A stretch of DNA of 64,000 bases from Mangrovibacterium sp041596335. GTDB lineage: Bacteria > Bacteroidota > Bacteroidia > Bacteroidales > Prolixibacteraceae. Position 1 is the first letter of the stretch, and each line of letters opens with the position of its first letter. Under the pieces are notes generated by a model that was not told the DNA's origin, searched no databases, and worked only from the letters and a program-made list of their open reading frames with translations. The stretch is taken from assembly GCF_041596335.1 (NCBI RefSeq), contig NZ_JBFHIT010000023.1:1-64000 (forward strand), given 5' to 3'. Positions 1-8,373 of this stretch are shown here, piece by piece. A program made the translations under genes and the position numbers.

Positions 1-249
1 GTCGCCAACAGCCACTTTACGGGCAGCCGGGCCATTCAGACAAATAACACCTGTGTCGCGTTTTCCCTTTATGACGTATGTTTCCAGCCGTTCGCCATTG
101 TTGATGTTCACAATCTGAACCTTTTCATTTTCGATCAAATTGGCAGCATCCATCAAGTCCTCGTCAATCGTGATACTTCCGACATACTGCAAGTTGGCCT
201 CCGTAACGGTCACTTTGTGAATTTTCGATTTACAAACTTCAATATACAT
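1..249 (-). CDS. panD: aspartate 1-decarboxylase, partial (3' end beyond window)
   Basis: Makes beta-alanine from L-aspartate for pantothenate and CoA synthesis in the cytoplasm. The 83 visible residues begin MYIEVCKSKIHKVTVTEANL and continue with YVGSITIDEDLMDAA. The Gly24-Ser25 pair is the site where this pyruvoyl enzyme cleaves itself, so that Ser25 becomes the pyruvoyl group. The rest of the visible part (NGERLETYVIKGKRDTGVI, NGPAARK) also fits the family, which is usually about 115-125 residues, so roughly the last third lies outside the window. It follows panC on the same strand, giving the two beta-alanine/pantoate joining steps together. The start at 249 is the only ATG giving the conserved N-terminus. 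Confidence 0.95.
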   Translation of the reverse strand, partial: MYIEVCKSKIHKVTVTEANLQYVGSITIDEDLMDAANLIENEKVQIVNINNGERLETYVIKGKRDTGVICLNGPAARKVAVGD

Positions 250-293
250 CTCGTTCTTGTTTATAGTCTTTGATCTGCTTTTGTTTTCAAGCC

Positions 294-314
294 CGGCCTT
301 TCGGCCGTTTTTTT
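294..314 (+). terminator. small GC hairpin followed by T-run between panC and panD
   Basis: CGGCC-TTTC-GGCCG (294-307) is followed by seven T on the plus strand, which looks like an intrinsic terminator. It points against the panC-panD direction; read on the minus strand it is a GAAA-capped hairpin in the panC-panD spacer without a U-tract. It could stop antisense transcription or stabilise the panC mRNA end. Both roles are inference. Confidence 0.4.
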
Positions 315-331
315 CGTTTAGAAATTCAGAT

Positions 332-1171
332 TCAGAAAACCAGATTATCGATTAATCGAACCTCACCACAAAAAACAGCTATGCAAGCTACTTTGTTTAC
401 CGGGTCGTCCCATCGTAACACAGGTTTCAGATCTGTATCGTTCACAATTTCAAAATATTCAGTCTCTAAAAAAGCATTGGCGTTAATCTCTTCCACCACT
501 TGCCTTTTAACTTCTTCTACGCTCAAGTCGGGTGCATTGTTCCTGGCTTGGCATAGTGTTTTATAGATCAGTGCCGCATTTTCGCGTTGCTCTTTGCTTA
601 GCCGTTCGTTGCGCGAACTCATAGCCAAACCACTGGCTTCGCGAACAATTGGACAGGCGATAATTTCGACCGGCAAATTTAGTTGTTTTACCATTGCTTT
701 CACAATTACGAGCTGCTGAAAGTCTTTTTGGCCAAAAAATGCCTTGTCGGGCTTTACAATTTCAAATAGTTTACTCACAATTTGTGCCACCCCATTAAAG
801 TGCCCCGGACGAAACTGACCTTCCATTACTTGCTCCAGCTCACCAAATTGAAACTGGCGTTTGTCAGGCTCCGGATACATGGTTTCTACCTTGGGTGAAA
901 ACACAAGCTGACAGGGAGTTGATTCCAGTAGTTTCAAATCGGCTTCCAGTGTCCTGGGGTATTGATCCAAATCTTTTGGGTCGTTGAATTGGGTTGGGTT
1001 AACAAAAATACTAACCACCACAAAATCGGTCTGTTTGCCCGCTTGTTCCACCAACGATAAATGTCCCGAATGCAGGGCGCCCATCGTTGGAACGAATCCA
1101 ATTGTTTTTCCTTCAGCTTGTTGGGCTTGAAGCAGCCCTTGTAAATCCCTAATTTCCCGTATCAGAATCAT
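332..1171 (-). CDS. panC: pantothenate synthetase (pantoate--beta-alanine ligase)
   Basis: Joins pantoate and beta-alanine using ATP, the last step of pantothenate synthesis, in the cytoplasm. The protein has the family landmarks: FVPTMGALHSGHLSLV with the HxGH nucleotide motif at His34/His37, FVNPTQFNDPKDLDQYPR, FFGQKDFQQL and the KMSKS-like loop region SGLAMSSRN. With the ATG at 1171 the product is 279 residues, the normal family length, and begins MILIREIRDLQ. An upstream in-frame ATG at 1192 would add seven unconserved residues and is less likely. panD follows on the same strand about 80 nt downstream, so the two probably form one transcript. The gene is divergent from the glycogen-synthase-like gene, an arrangement common in Bacteroidia (recalled, not checked). 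Confidence 0.96.
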   Translation of the reverse strand: MILIREIRDLQGLLQAQQAEGKTIGFVPTMGALHSGHLSLVEQAGKQTDFVVVSIFVNPTQFNDPKDLDQYPRTLEADLKLLESTPCQLVFSPKVETMYPEPDKRQFQFGELEQVMEGQFRPGHFNGVAQIVSKLFEIVKPDKAFFGQKDFQQLVIVKAMVKQLNLPVEIIACPIVREASGLAMSSRNERLSKEQRENAALIYKTLCQARNNAPDLSVEEVKRQVVEEINANAFLETEYFEIVNDTDLKPVLRWDDPVNKVACIAVFCGEVRLIDNLVF

Positions 1172-1269
1172 GGGTGAAAAATTTGGCTGCAAAGTAAATA
1201 AATTAATCCTTACAAAGTCGCCCGAATAGGTCGCTTTCCGCCAAATTCCTCGAACAATGGCGGTTCGAA

Positions 1270-1300
1270 TTGAATATTCGCTATATTTTTACTAATTTTG
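1270..1300 (+). promoter_or_regulatory. Bacteroidota-type promoter for the glycogen-synthase-like gene
   Basis: TTG at 1270-1272 and TAATTTTG at 1293-1300 are separated by 20 nt, matching the Bacteroidota -33/-7 consensus (TTG, TAnnTTTG). Transcription would begin near 1307. This lies downstream of the first in-frame ATG at 1298, so it supports translation from the ATG at 1325. Confidence 0.6.
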
Positions 1301-1324
1301 CCGAATCAATTTCAGCATACTTCC

Positions 1325-2128
1325 ATGGAAAAGAAAAGAATCTTATTCATTTCTCAAGAGATAACACCTTACCTTCCCGAATCAGAGATGTCCGTAAAAT
1401 CCAGATATTTGCCACAAGGCATACAGGAGCGCGGACGTGAAATTCGGACATTTATGCCCCGTTACGGGAGTGTAAACGAACGACGAAATCAACTGCATGA
1501 GGTCATCCGCTTGTCGGGTATGAACCTGGTGATCAGTGATGCAGACCACCCTCTAATTATTAAAGTTGCGTCCATTCAGGCTGCCCGAATGCAGGTATAC
1601 TTTATTGACAATGAAGACTATTTCCATCGCAAGCACGTGCTGAGGGATGGAAAAGGAAGAGAGTTTGAAGATAACGACGAGCGCGCTGTTTTCTTTGCCC
1701 GCGGGGTATTGGAAACCGTGATCAAGTTACGCTGGGCTCCGGATATCATCCACTGTCATGGCTGGCTCAGTTCGTTGGTGCCTTTATACATCAAAAAAGC
1801 TTACCACGACGATCCGTTATTTGCCAAATCGAAGGTGGTTTATTCGGTTTATAATGAAAACTTTAAGAAACCGTTAAATTCAAAAGCTGCGGAAAATGTC
1901 CTGATCGACGGGGTTGGAGCAGGAGATGTGGAAATTTTAAAGGAATCGACCTATGAGAGTATGTCGAAATTAGGTATTCAATATGCTGATGGCGTTATTC
2001 AAGGCAGTGAGGAAATTAACCCGCAGCTGGCTGAATACATAAGCGCTTCGCAGAAACTTAACCTGGGGTACCAACCGGAAGAAACCTATTTGGACGCGTA
2101 TAACGAATTTTACGATAAAGTTTTATAA
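1325..2128 (+). CDS. single-domain glycogen/starch synthase-like protein (GT5 N-terminal domain only)
   Basis: The 267 residues resemble the N-terminal Rossmann domain of GlgA-type glycogen synthases: KRILFISQEITPYLPE, REIRTFMPRYGSVNERR, VYFIDNEDYFHRK, DNDERAVFFARGVLE and PDIIHCHGWLSSLVP. The C-terminal nucleotide-sugar domain of a full synthase (about 470-500 residues) is missing, and the ADP-glucose loop KTGGLADV is replaced by ESEMSVKSRYLP around residues 19-30. It is therefore unlikely to be a working glycogen synthase. Similar short proteins sit beside panC in other Bacteroidia (family knowledge), so this is a stable form and not a fresh truncation. A regulatory or glycan-binding role is possible; none can be shown. 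A strong terminator follows directly. Confidence 0.85.
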   Translation: MEKKRILFISQEITPYLPESEMSVKSRYLPQGIQERGREIRTFMPRYGSVNERRNQLHEVIRLSGMNLVISDADHPLIIKVASIQAARMQVYFIDNEDYFHRKHVLRDGKGREFEDNDERAVFFARGVLETVIKLRWAPDIIHCHGWLSSLVPLYIKKAYHDDPLFAKSKVVYSVYNENFKKPLNSKAAENVLIDGVGAGDVEILKESTYESMSKLGIQYADGVIQGSEEINPQLAEYISASQKLNLGYQPEETYLDAYNEFYDKVL

Positions 2129-2155
2129 GCGTATAGCACGATTCTGAATCGTTGA

Positions 2156-2191
2156 AAAGTCATTCTGAAGAAAATTCAGGGTGACTTTTTT
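2156..2191 (+). terminator. intrinsic terminator after the glycogen-synthase-like gene
   Basis: A 14-bp stem (2156-2169 with 2175-2188, two G-T pairs) closes a five-base GAAAA loop and runs into six T. It lies 27 nt after the stop codon at 2128. Confidence 0.85.
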
Positions 2192-2661
2192 GTTGCTGGG
2201 CTATTGGTCCGAAAGCAGGCTGGTGATGATTTGGCTCCGGTGCAAACCAAGGAACGCCAATCGAACAAGTAAACCACAACAGCGTTACCGACTTTCAGCG
2301 TTTTGTGTCGCTTGTCTGCATCGTATTAAACCCGAACTTCGCTGTTAAGCTGATCGGTGGACAATCAATTTCATCCGGTTTTATCGCTGATATGCCATCT
2401 TGTGTTGCTTATTTGCGAAAAAAGCAAAGTGAATATTCGGTGAAGTTTGTAGCTTTGGGACATTTATTTTTCCGACTCAACGGCCGGGCTGGAGATTTAC
2501 TTTCGCTTGCCGGAAGTTCTGCTTCCTGAAAAATTGGAGCACTAACGGAATAATTGACGAATTTAATCGTTGATTATTAAAGTTTTAGAGGCGGAAGGAA
2601 TTTAGAAATAGGAAATTACGAACAGACAGTCATCTTTTATGCTGTCTCCAAACAGAAAAAT
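2192..2661. other. 470-bp spacer before glmS, no supported gene
   Basis: Only a 74-codon frame without a start-site signal or recognisable protein features is present (2305-2529). The base composition resembles coding DNA, so it may be a decayed gene, but I see no homology. The last part presumably carries the glmS promoter; no clear TAnnTTTG element was found. Confidence 0.4.
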
Positions 2662-4500
2662 ATGTGTGGTATAGTTGGTTATATCGGCGATAAAAATGCT
2701 TATCCAATCCTGATCAAGGGCCTACAGCGGCTGGAATACCGTGGCTACGATTCAGCCGGAATAGCGATTTACAACGAGAATTTAAGGTCCTATAAAAAGA
2801 AAGGCAAAGTGAGCGAACTCGAAGCTTTCGTTGCCGATAAAGATGTTCACGGGCACATGGGAATTGGTCATACCCGTTGGGCAACACATGGCGAGCCCAG
2901 CGACCGGAATGCACACCCGCAGTGCTCAATGAACAACGATTTTGTGCTGGTGCATAACGGGATTATCGAAAACTATGCGGAGCTGAAGAAAGATTTGATG
3001 GCGAAAGGCTATTCGTTCCAGAGTGAAACCGATACCGAAGTGCTGGTTAACCTGGTCGAGTATTTTTATCGCATGGAAGAGGTAAACAGTGCTGAAATAG
3101 CGGTTCGTCTGGCCTTGTCGAAAGTAGTTGGCGCCTACGGTATAGTGGTGCTTTGTCAACACGAAAAGCATCGCATGATTGCTGCTCGTATGGGCAGTCC
3201 ACTGGTAATTGGACTTGGACAGGGTGAATATTTTCTGGCTTCGGATGCCAGCCCCATTGTTGAATATACCGACAGCGTAATTTATATGAACGATGGCGAC
3301 GTTGCCATCATCGAGAAAAATAGCCTGACCCTGAAAACGCTGGACAACGATCCGGCGAACTTCAAAATAACCAAAGTCGATCTGAGTATTGGTGATCTGG
3401 AAAAAGGAGACTTCGAGCACTTCATGCTGAAAGAAATCTTTGAGCAGCCCAATACAATTCGCGATACTTTCCGGGGTCGCATCCATGACGGTCAGGATGA
3501 TATTGTGCTGGGTGGATTGATGGATGTTTTCCCAAAGATTGTTGCTGCTAACCGGATCATCATTCTGGGTTGCGGAACCAGTTGGCATGCTGCCTTGGTT
3601 GCCGAATACCTGATTGAAGAATATGCCCGTGTGCCGGTTGAGGTGGAATATGCCTCCGAATTCAGATACCGGAAACCGATTATCCATCCCGGTGATGTCA
3701 TCATCGCTGTCAGTCAGAGTGGTGAAACTGCCGATACGCTGGCAGCATTGAAAATGGCCAAAGCGCAGGGAGCCATCATTCTTGGCATTTGTAATGTGGT
3801 GGGCTCCAGTATTGCCCGCGAAACCGATGCCGGTGTTTATACGCATGCCGGTGCCGAAATTGGCGTGGCTTCAACCAAAGCCTTTACAGCTCAGGTAACC
3901 GTACTCACCTTGTTCGCCTTTAAATTGGCTAAGGAGCGTGGAGAGATTGATGCTGAAACCTTAAAAATGTTTATTCGCGAAATGCTTGAAATTCCGGAGA
4001 AGGTGGAGAGCATTCTGTTAAAGCATCCGCATATAAAAGCGGTAGCCGAAAAATACTATAACGCTACAAACGCGCTCTACCTTGGGCGAGGTTATTTATT
4101 TCCCGTAGCACTTGAAGGCGCTCTAAAACTGAAGGAAATTTCGTACATCCATGCTGAAGGCTACGCCGCCGGTGAGATGAAACACGGACCAATCGCGCTT
4201 GTTGACGATAACTTGCCGGTGGTGGTGGTTTCGGCTAAAGATAGCTACTACGAGAAGGTCGTGAGCAATATTCAGGAAGTGAAAGCCCGAAAAGGAAACA
4301 TCATCGCAGTCGTTACCGAGGGCGATAACGGATTGCGTAATATGGCAGATGATCTGTTTGAAATTCCCGAATCGCACCCTGCCGTAGCAGCATTGTTGAC
4401 GGTTGTGCCCTTGCAGTTATTCTCCTACTACATTGCTCTCATGAGGGGATGCGATGTCGATCAACCGCGGAATTTGGCAAAATCGGTGACGGTAGAATAG
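2662..4500 (+). CDS. glmS: glutamine--fructose-6-phosphate aminotransferase (isomerising)
   Basis: Makes glucosamine-6-phosphate from fructose-6-phosphate and glutamine, the entry step for peptidoglycan and LPS amino sugars. The 612 residues are the normal length. They start MCGIVGYIG, where Cys2 becomes the N-terminal nucleophile of the glutaminase domain (GIGHTRWATHGEPS, NGIIENY). Two SIS sugar-isomerase domains follow: the first near residues 290-420 (GCGTSWHAALVAEY, ISQSGET-like VSQSGETADT, GAEIGVASTKAFTAQ), the second near 460-600 (LGRGYLFPVALEGALKLKE, EGYAAGEMKHGPIAL). The C-terminus LAKSVTVE matches the conserved tail. A ribosome site is not obvious. No ribozyme-like leader is apparent, as expected outside Firmicutes. 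Confidence 0.98.
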   Translation: MCGIVGYIGDKNAYPILIKGLQRLEYRGYDSAGIAIYNENLRSYKKKGKVSELEAFVADKDVHGHMGIGHTRWATHGEPSDRNAHPQCSMNNDFVLVHNGIIENYAELKKDLMAKGYSFQSETDTEVLVNLVEYFYRMEEVNSAEIAVRLALSKVVGAYGIVVLCQHEKHRMIAARMGSPLVIGLGQGEYFLASDASPIVEYTDSVIYMNDGDVAIIEKNSLTLKTLDNDPANFKITKVDLSIGDLEKGDFEHFMLKEIFEQPNTIRDTFRGRIHDGQDDIVLGGLMDVFPKIVAANRIIILGCGTSWHAALVAEYLIEEYARVPVEVEYASEFRYRKPIIHPGDVIIAVSQSGETADTLAALKMAKAQGAIILGICNVVGSSIARETDAGVYTHAGAEIGVASTKAFTAQVTVLTLFAFKLAKERGEIDAETLKMFIREMLEIPEKVESILLKHPHIKAVAEKYYNATNALYLGRGYLFPVALEGALKLKEISYIHAEGYAAGEMKHGPIALVDDNLPVVVVSAKDSYYEKVVSNIQEVKARKGNIIAVVTEGDNGLRNMADDLFEIPESHPAVAALLTVVPLQLFSYYIALMRGCDVDQPRNLAKSVTVE

Positions 4501-4586
4501 TGATCTAGAAAGTAACCGTTTAACTTCAGAAGGAAAGGACAGAGACTGAAGTCCAGAACGGAAGGAATTATTTGGATAAAAAGCAA

Positions 4587-6488
4587 ATGAAGAGATACAT
4601 ACTAACCATGATATTGGGCTACCTTAGCTATCTGATTTTCACAACTTCCTGTGCAAATCAAGGGATGCCTACAGGCGGCGATAAAGATTCGATTGCGCCG
4701 GTAGTTTTAAAAACGGTTCCGTTAGCCGGGGCCCGGAACTACAAGGGAAGCACGGTGAACCTTACCTTCGACGAGTTCATTGTGTCAACCGATGTTTCCT
4801 CGAATTTGGTGGTTTCTCCGCCCCTGAAAAAGCAGCCGATAGTCAGAACCAAGTCGAAAACGCTGATTGTTGATTTTGGCGAACAACTGAAGCCCAACAA
4901 AACCTATTCACTCGATTTTAAAAGTTCGATCGTCGACAATAACGAGAAGAATCCACTGGTCGACTATCGTTTCGCATTTAGCAACGGCCCGGAATTCGAT
5001 AGTTTAATGGTTGGTGGCTATGTGCGTATGGCTGAAAATATGGAACCGGTAGAAGAAGTTTTGGTTTTGCTCCATTCAGTGGATAGTTTGCATTATTTCC
5101 GCGACAGTATTCCCGACTATATTGCCAAAACCGACGACGAGGGTTTTTATCTGATTTCGAATGTAGCTCCGGGGAACTATCGTTTGTATGCTGTTCAGGA
5201 TGCCGACAATAGCCTCACCTTCAATCAAACGTCCGAATTAATAGCATTCTACGATTCCCTTGTTGTGCCGGCTGCACCAATTGTTGCGGATTCCATTCCG
5301 GGCGGGCACAAGGCTTCGGATCGAAACGGTCCGGGGAGGGAACACGAGCACGACCATAGTCAGTACAATACGAAGCCTTACTATTTGTTGTTGTACGAGG
5401 AAGAGTCTTATAACCAATACCTTGAAGATTCAAAACGAGATCGGGCGGATTTATGTCAGTTCTTTTTCGATGAATCTGTGACCGATTCGTTTCGGGTGGA
5501 ATTAGTGAAACCGAAACTTGCAACCGATTGGGCTTTGCTGGAGTTTTCAACCAAGCGCGATTCGGTGAATCTTTGGATAAAAGATACAACGCTAAGCCAG
5601 CAAGACACCCTTATTTTTCAAGTTAATTACGAAGTACAGGATAGTCTGGAGAACCTGGTTTTGCGAACTGATACCGTGAGTCTGGTTTATACCAAACCAA
5701 CGGAAAAAGAAAAGAAAAAGAAGAAAGAACAAGAAGAGGAAGAAGCTCCAAAAGTTCAACATTTTTCTTTTCGGGCGAACGGAAAAGAGGGTTTTGACGG
5801 ATACCGAAAGCTGGTGCTCGAAGCGCCGGAACCGCTGGACTCTTTCGATTTCGGCATGGTGCACCTGTACCAAAAAGTTGATACGCTTGAAGAGGAGCGG
5901 GAGTTTACGATCGCACGTGATTCCGTTTCTCTTCGGAAATATATTATTTCCTATCCCTGGGAGTTTCAGGAGGAGTACCGGTTGGAGGTTGATTCCGCTG
6001 CTGCCACTACAATTCGAGGGTATCCATCGAATAAGTTCGGGCAGAAGTTGACGATTAAAGAAGAGGCTTACTATGCCAAAATTATCCTGACGGTGTCGAA
6101 TCTTCATGGGCAAAGTTTTATTCAGGTGGTGAAAAACACCGACGATGAGGAAGTTATAAGCCAGATTGGGATTGATTCGGATGGAGAAATTGAATTTCCG
6201 TTTTTGAACCCGGATAAATTCAAAATTCGATTGGTAATTGACTCTAATAAGAACGGGAAATGGGATATCGGAAGAATCGACGAAGGCTTGCAGCCGGAGC
6301 GTGTTATTTACTATCCCAAAATTCTGAAATTACGGTCTAATTTCGAAATTCGCGAAAATTGGATCCTTCCCGACGACCTTCAGTTTAAAAAAGAATTGAT
6401 TGATGAAGATCAACTTGAAAAAGATAAGAAAACGTCAAAAGGAGGTTCTGCAAAGAACCAGCAAGGCAGGCCGGGCGGCTCTCGTTAG
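4587..6488 (+). CDS. Ig-like domain lipoprotein
   Basis: A 633-residue predicted outer-membrane or periplasmic lipoprotein: MKRYILTMILGYLSYLIFTTSC has a hydrophobic signal and a lipobox ending in Cys. The segment after it, beginning GGDKDSIAPVVLKTVPLAG, is a bacterial Ig-like (Big_5 type) domain with the pattern NLTFDEFI...PNKTYSLDF. A middle part resembles a SpaA/Cna-type segment (TDDEGFYLISNVAPGNYRLY), and a Lys/Glu-rich stretch (EKEKKKKKEQEEEEAP) separates the halves. The ATG at 4587 is preferred to the TTG at 4572 because it gives a compact signal peptide. The gene overlaps the next one by 86 nt and likely forms an operon with it. The exact role is unknown; such lipoproteins are widespread and conserved in Bacteroidota. 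Confidence 0.85.
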   Translation: MKRYILTMILGYLSYLIFTTSCANQGMPTGGDKDSIAPVVLKTVPLAGARNYKGSTVNLTFDEFIVSTDVSSNLVVSPPLKKQPIVRTKSKTLIVDFGEQLKPNKTYSLDFKSSIVDNNEKNPLVDYRFAFSNGPEFDSLMVGGYVRMAENMEPVEEVLVLLHSVDSLHYFRDSIPDYIAKTDDEGFYLISNVAPGNYRLYAVQDADNSLTFNQTSELIAFYDSLVVPAAPIVADSIPGGHKASDRNGPGREHEHDHSQYNTKPYYLLLYEEESYNQYLEDSKRDRADLCQFFFDESVTDSFRVELVKPKLATDWALLEFSTKRDSVNLWIKDTTLSQQDTLIFQVNYEVQDSLENLVLRTDTVSLVYTKPTEKEKKKKKEQEEEEAPKVQHFSFRANGKEGFDGYRKLVLEAPEPLDSFDFGMVHLYQKVDTLEEEREFTIARDSVSLRKYIISYPWEFQEEYRLEVDSAAATTIRGYPSNKFGQKLTIKEEAYYAKIILTVSNLHGQSFIQVVKNTDDEEVISQIGIDSDGEIEFPFLNPDKFKIRLVIDSNKNGKWDIGRIDEGLQPERVIYYPKILKLRSNFEIRENWILPDDLQFKKELIDEDQLEKDKKTSKGGSAKNQQGRPGGSR

Positions 6489-7269
6489 TATAGTCGTACT
6501 ACTTTGTTGGAGTCAGGCCCGGGGACAAAGCAAGCAGTTCGCGTTTTCTCCGGGTGAGGAAATCTCGTATGGAGCATACTACAACTGGCAGTTTGTATGG
6601 GTGAATGCAGGTGAAGTTACTTTCACGGCCGATACGCTCACTCGCGGCGGGCAGAAACAATGGTTGCTGAAAGCTACCGGACATTCGTTGAAAGCCTATG
6701 ATTGGCTTTACTCGGTGCGTGATACGTTTTTCACCTACCTGTCATACCCGGATTTTCAGCCCAACTATTTTTACCGGTCTGTAAATCATGCCGGAGCTTT
6801 TTCGCGCGAATCTTATCTGTTTAATCATCCGCCGGGAAAGACCGCTTACTTTCATGAATCGAAAAGCGGGAGTCCGATCAACTCAACAATTCCTTATCAG
6901 GCTGGTGTAAACGACGTCCTGACTCAGGCTTTCCAGCTCCGGAATTACAAGTTCGATCGGTTGAAAGACGATGAGCTTGTCCGGTTTAAAATGCTGACAA
7001 ATGATAAAACCAGCGAGTTGTATTTTCGATACAAAGGAATGGAGCCGGTGAAAACCAGGAACGGCCGAAAGTTTAACTGCCACAAAGTTGCCGTTCCGTT
7101 GGTGAAGGGCGATTACTTTCCCGAAGGAGAAGAGATGTATATATGGTTCACTGCCGACCAAAATCATATCCCGATTATGGTGGAGACGAATATCCGAATT
7201 GGTACGGTGAAAGCGATTTTTTTAGATGCAAAATCCGTAACTTTCCCCCTAAATTCTGAAATAGACTAA
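6403..7269 (+). CDS. DUF3108 family secreted protein
   Basis: The 288-residue protein begins with a basic stretch and a hydrophobic helix (AALVSIVVLLCWSQARGQ), a probable signal peptide with cleavage after GQ. The body (FSPGEEISYGAYYNWQFVW, AGEVTF, GHSLKAYDWLYSVRDTF, YEWFTAD-like MYIWFTADQNHIPI) follows the DUF3108 pattern of a periplasmic beta-rich protein. The ATG at 6403 (after a TTG at 6400) lies inside the upstream lipoprotein gene, giving an 86-nt overlap; no later start codon would keep the signal peptide. The overlap suggests translational coupling. A Shine-Dalgarno-like AAAGGAGGT occurs at about 6435 inside the overlap but has no usable start after it. Function unknown. Confidence 0.85.
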   Translation: MKINLKKIRKRQKEVLQRTSKAGRAALVSIVVLLCWSQARGQSKQFAFSPGEEISYGAYYNWQFVWVNAGEVTFTADTLTRGGQKQWLLKATGHSLKAYDWLYSVRDTFFTYLSYPDFQPNYFYRSVNHAGAFSRESYLFNHPPGKTAYFHESKSGSPINSTIPYQAGVNDVLTQAFQLRNYKFDRLKDDELVRFKMLTNDKTSELYFRYKGMEPVKTRNGRKFNCHKVAVPLVKGDYFPEGEEMYIWFTADQNHIPIMVETNIRIGTVKAIFLDAKSVTFPLNSEID

Positions 7270-7272
7270 GAT

Positions 7273-7560
7273 ATGGCAAAATTAAAAAATCTGAAGAAAG
7301 ACATCGACTTCCTGGTTGGCCAGGTCGTTTTGGATTGCTTTGAGTACATCCATCTGACAGTTGATGCCGATACCGAAGGCGCCTATTCCATTGTTGGTGA
7401 AGTGTTGGTGTTACGAAACCAACTGCGTAACCGGGTCAATCATCCGGACGGAAAAGACAATCCCGCTTTGACCAAACAATTCTACAAACGGATTGGAAAA
7501 GAATTGGTTGAGGGCTGTGATCAGTGTTACGAAAAACTGGCTAAACTACCCAACGCCTAG
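7273..7560 (+). CDS. conserved hypothetical protein, 95 aa
   Basis: A soluble, mainly helical small protein (MAKLKNLKKDIDFLVGQVVLDCFEY...CDQCYEKLAKLPNA) with no signal peptide or membrane segment. It starts three bases after the DUF3108 stop and is surely in the same operon. The pattern FLVGEVVSDCY-like and NHPD resembles a family I remember from Bacteroidota only. No catalytic motif stands out; the C-terminal CDQC could bind metal but is not conserved in any family I can name. It ends two bases before the convergent DUF3859 gene. Confidence 0.8.
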   Translation: MAKLKNLKKDIDFLVGQVVLDCFEYIHLTVDADTEGAYSIVGEVLVLRNQLRNRVNHPDGKDNPALTKQFYKRIGKELVEGCDQCYEKLAKLPNA

Positions 7561-7561
7561 A

Positions 7562-7963
7562 TCAAAATTCAGCGCCTTTGCGGACAAGATAAAGGGTTTT
7601 GTCCGCAATCGTTTTTCCATCCAACTCGGTAATTAATCGCCACTGACCGAGTTTGTCTTCCAAAGGCTCCCAGATGCAGTCTCCCAAAAAGAATTCATAG
7701 TCGTTGCTATTGATGTAAACTTCGCCGGTAAAATCATCCATCGGCTCCCCAAATTCGTCGTTGAATGGTGGATGAATGATGCGAAAGTCCAGTTTGTATC
7801 CTTTTGCTTTTTTAATCTTCAGCACATAGCCAAACTCAGTACCAATTTCGGCTTCAACCGTATTGCTAATAGCTAAGATTTTTGGTAAAGCTTTACTTTG
7901 TTTATCCCAGCCGGCGTATTCGCCCCAGGTATACAACTCGATGTCAAACTTCTTTTTACTCAA
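7562..7963 (-). CDS. DUF3859-like protein
   Basis: A 133-residue cytoplasmic protein, MSKKKFDIELYTWGEYAGWDKQ... with EIGTEFGYVLKIKKAKG, IIHPPFNDEFGEPM and a C-terminal segment WEPLEDKLGQWRLIT. The central pattern, containing a conserved HPP and a beta-sandwich-like alternation, fits DUF3859 as I remember it. No enzyme motif is visible. It converges with the 95-aa gene with a single-base gap and has its own -7 element about 100 nt upstream. The family name is moderately sure; the gene itself is clear. Confidence 0.75.
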   Translation of the reverse strand: MSKKKFDIELYTWGEYAGWDKQSKALPKILAISNTVEAEIGTEFGYVLKIKKAKGYKLDFRIIHPPFNDEFGEPMDDFTGEVYINSNDYEFFLGDCIWEPLEDKLGQWRLITELDGKTIADKTLYLVRKGAEF

Positions 7964-8058
7964 TTTCTGTGTCTTTTCTTAAAAAACGATTGATTACTGA
8001 ACAGCGGGAAAATCATGCGAAATTTAACGCTCCGGTTCGTCTGTCCAGTCGGGTTGTA

Positions 8059-8066
8059 CAAAGATA
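8059..8066 (-). promoter_or_regulatory. -7 element for the DUF3859-like gene
   Basis: CAAAGATA on the plus strand reads TATCTTTG on the minus strand, matching TAnnTTTG. It would start a transcript with a leader of about 90 nt before the ATG at 7963. No well-spaced -33 TTG is visible. Confidence 0.4.
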
Positions 8067-8240
8067 AAAAAGTGGACAGAACAATGGGGTGGTTGTCGAG
8101 TTTGTTTCGGCAACTAGGCTGCTTCCCAAAGTCATCTTGTCTGATGGCAATTTAATCCAGGGAAGTCTCCGCGCTCAAGATCGATTTCTGAAAAATGACG
8201 CTTTAGCAAGAGTAGGGAGTGTTCTCGATCAGTGATTTTA

Positions 8241-8272
8241 TTTGACTGCCCCGTAAAATAATGCTACTTTTG
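8241..8272 (+). promoter_or_regulatory. Bacteroidota-type promoter for the coiled-coil membrane protein
   Basis: TTTG at 8241-8244 and TACTTTTG at 8265-8272 are 20 nt apart, a very good fit to the Bacteroidota consensus. The transcript would carry a leader of about 95 nt before the ATG at 8374. This site accounts for part of the 410-bp divergent spacer 7964-8373, in which I see no gene. Confidence 0.65.
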
Positions 8273-8373
8273 CAAGCGACTTTTTCAGTCGTGGAATGAA
8301 ATTTGACGTGCTTCGGCAGCAGAAATTTAAACAAAAAAAAACGGACATTGATCGTCCGAAATTTGCTTGATTT

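Noticed and set aside
2305..2529. 74-codon plus-strand open frame upstream of glmS
   Set aside because: No start signal, no conserved domain, no signal peptide; the codons show no family resemblance.
2926..3846. 306-codon open frame on the minus strand inside glmS
   Set aside because: Antisense shadow of a certain housekeeping gene; its residues have no domain pattern.
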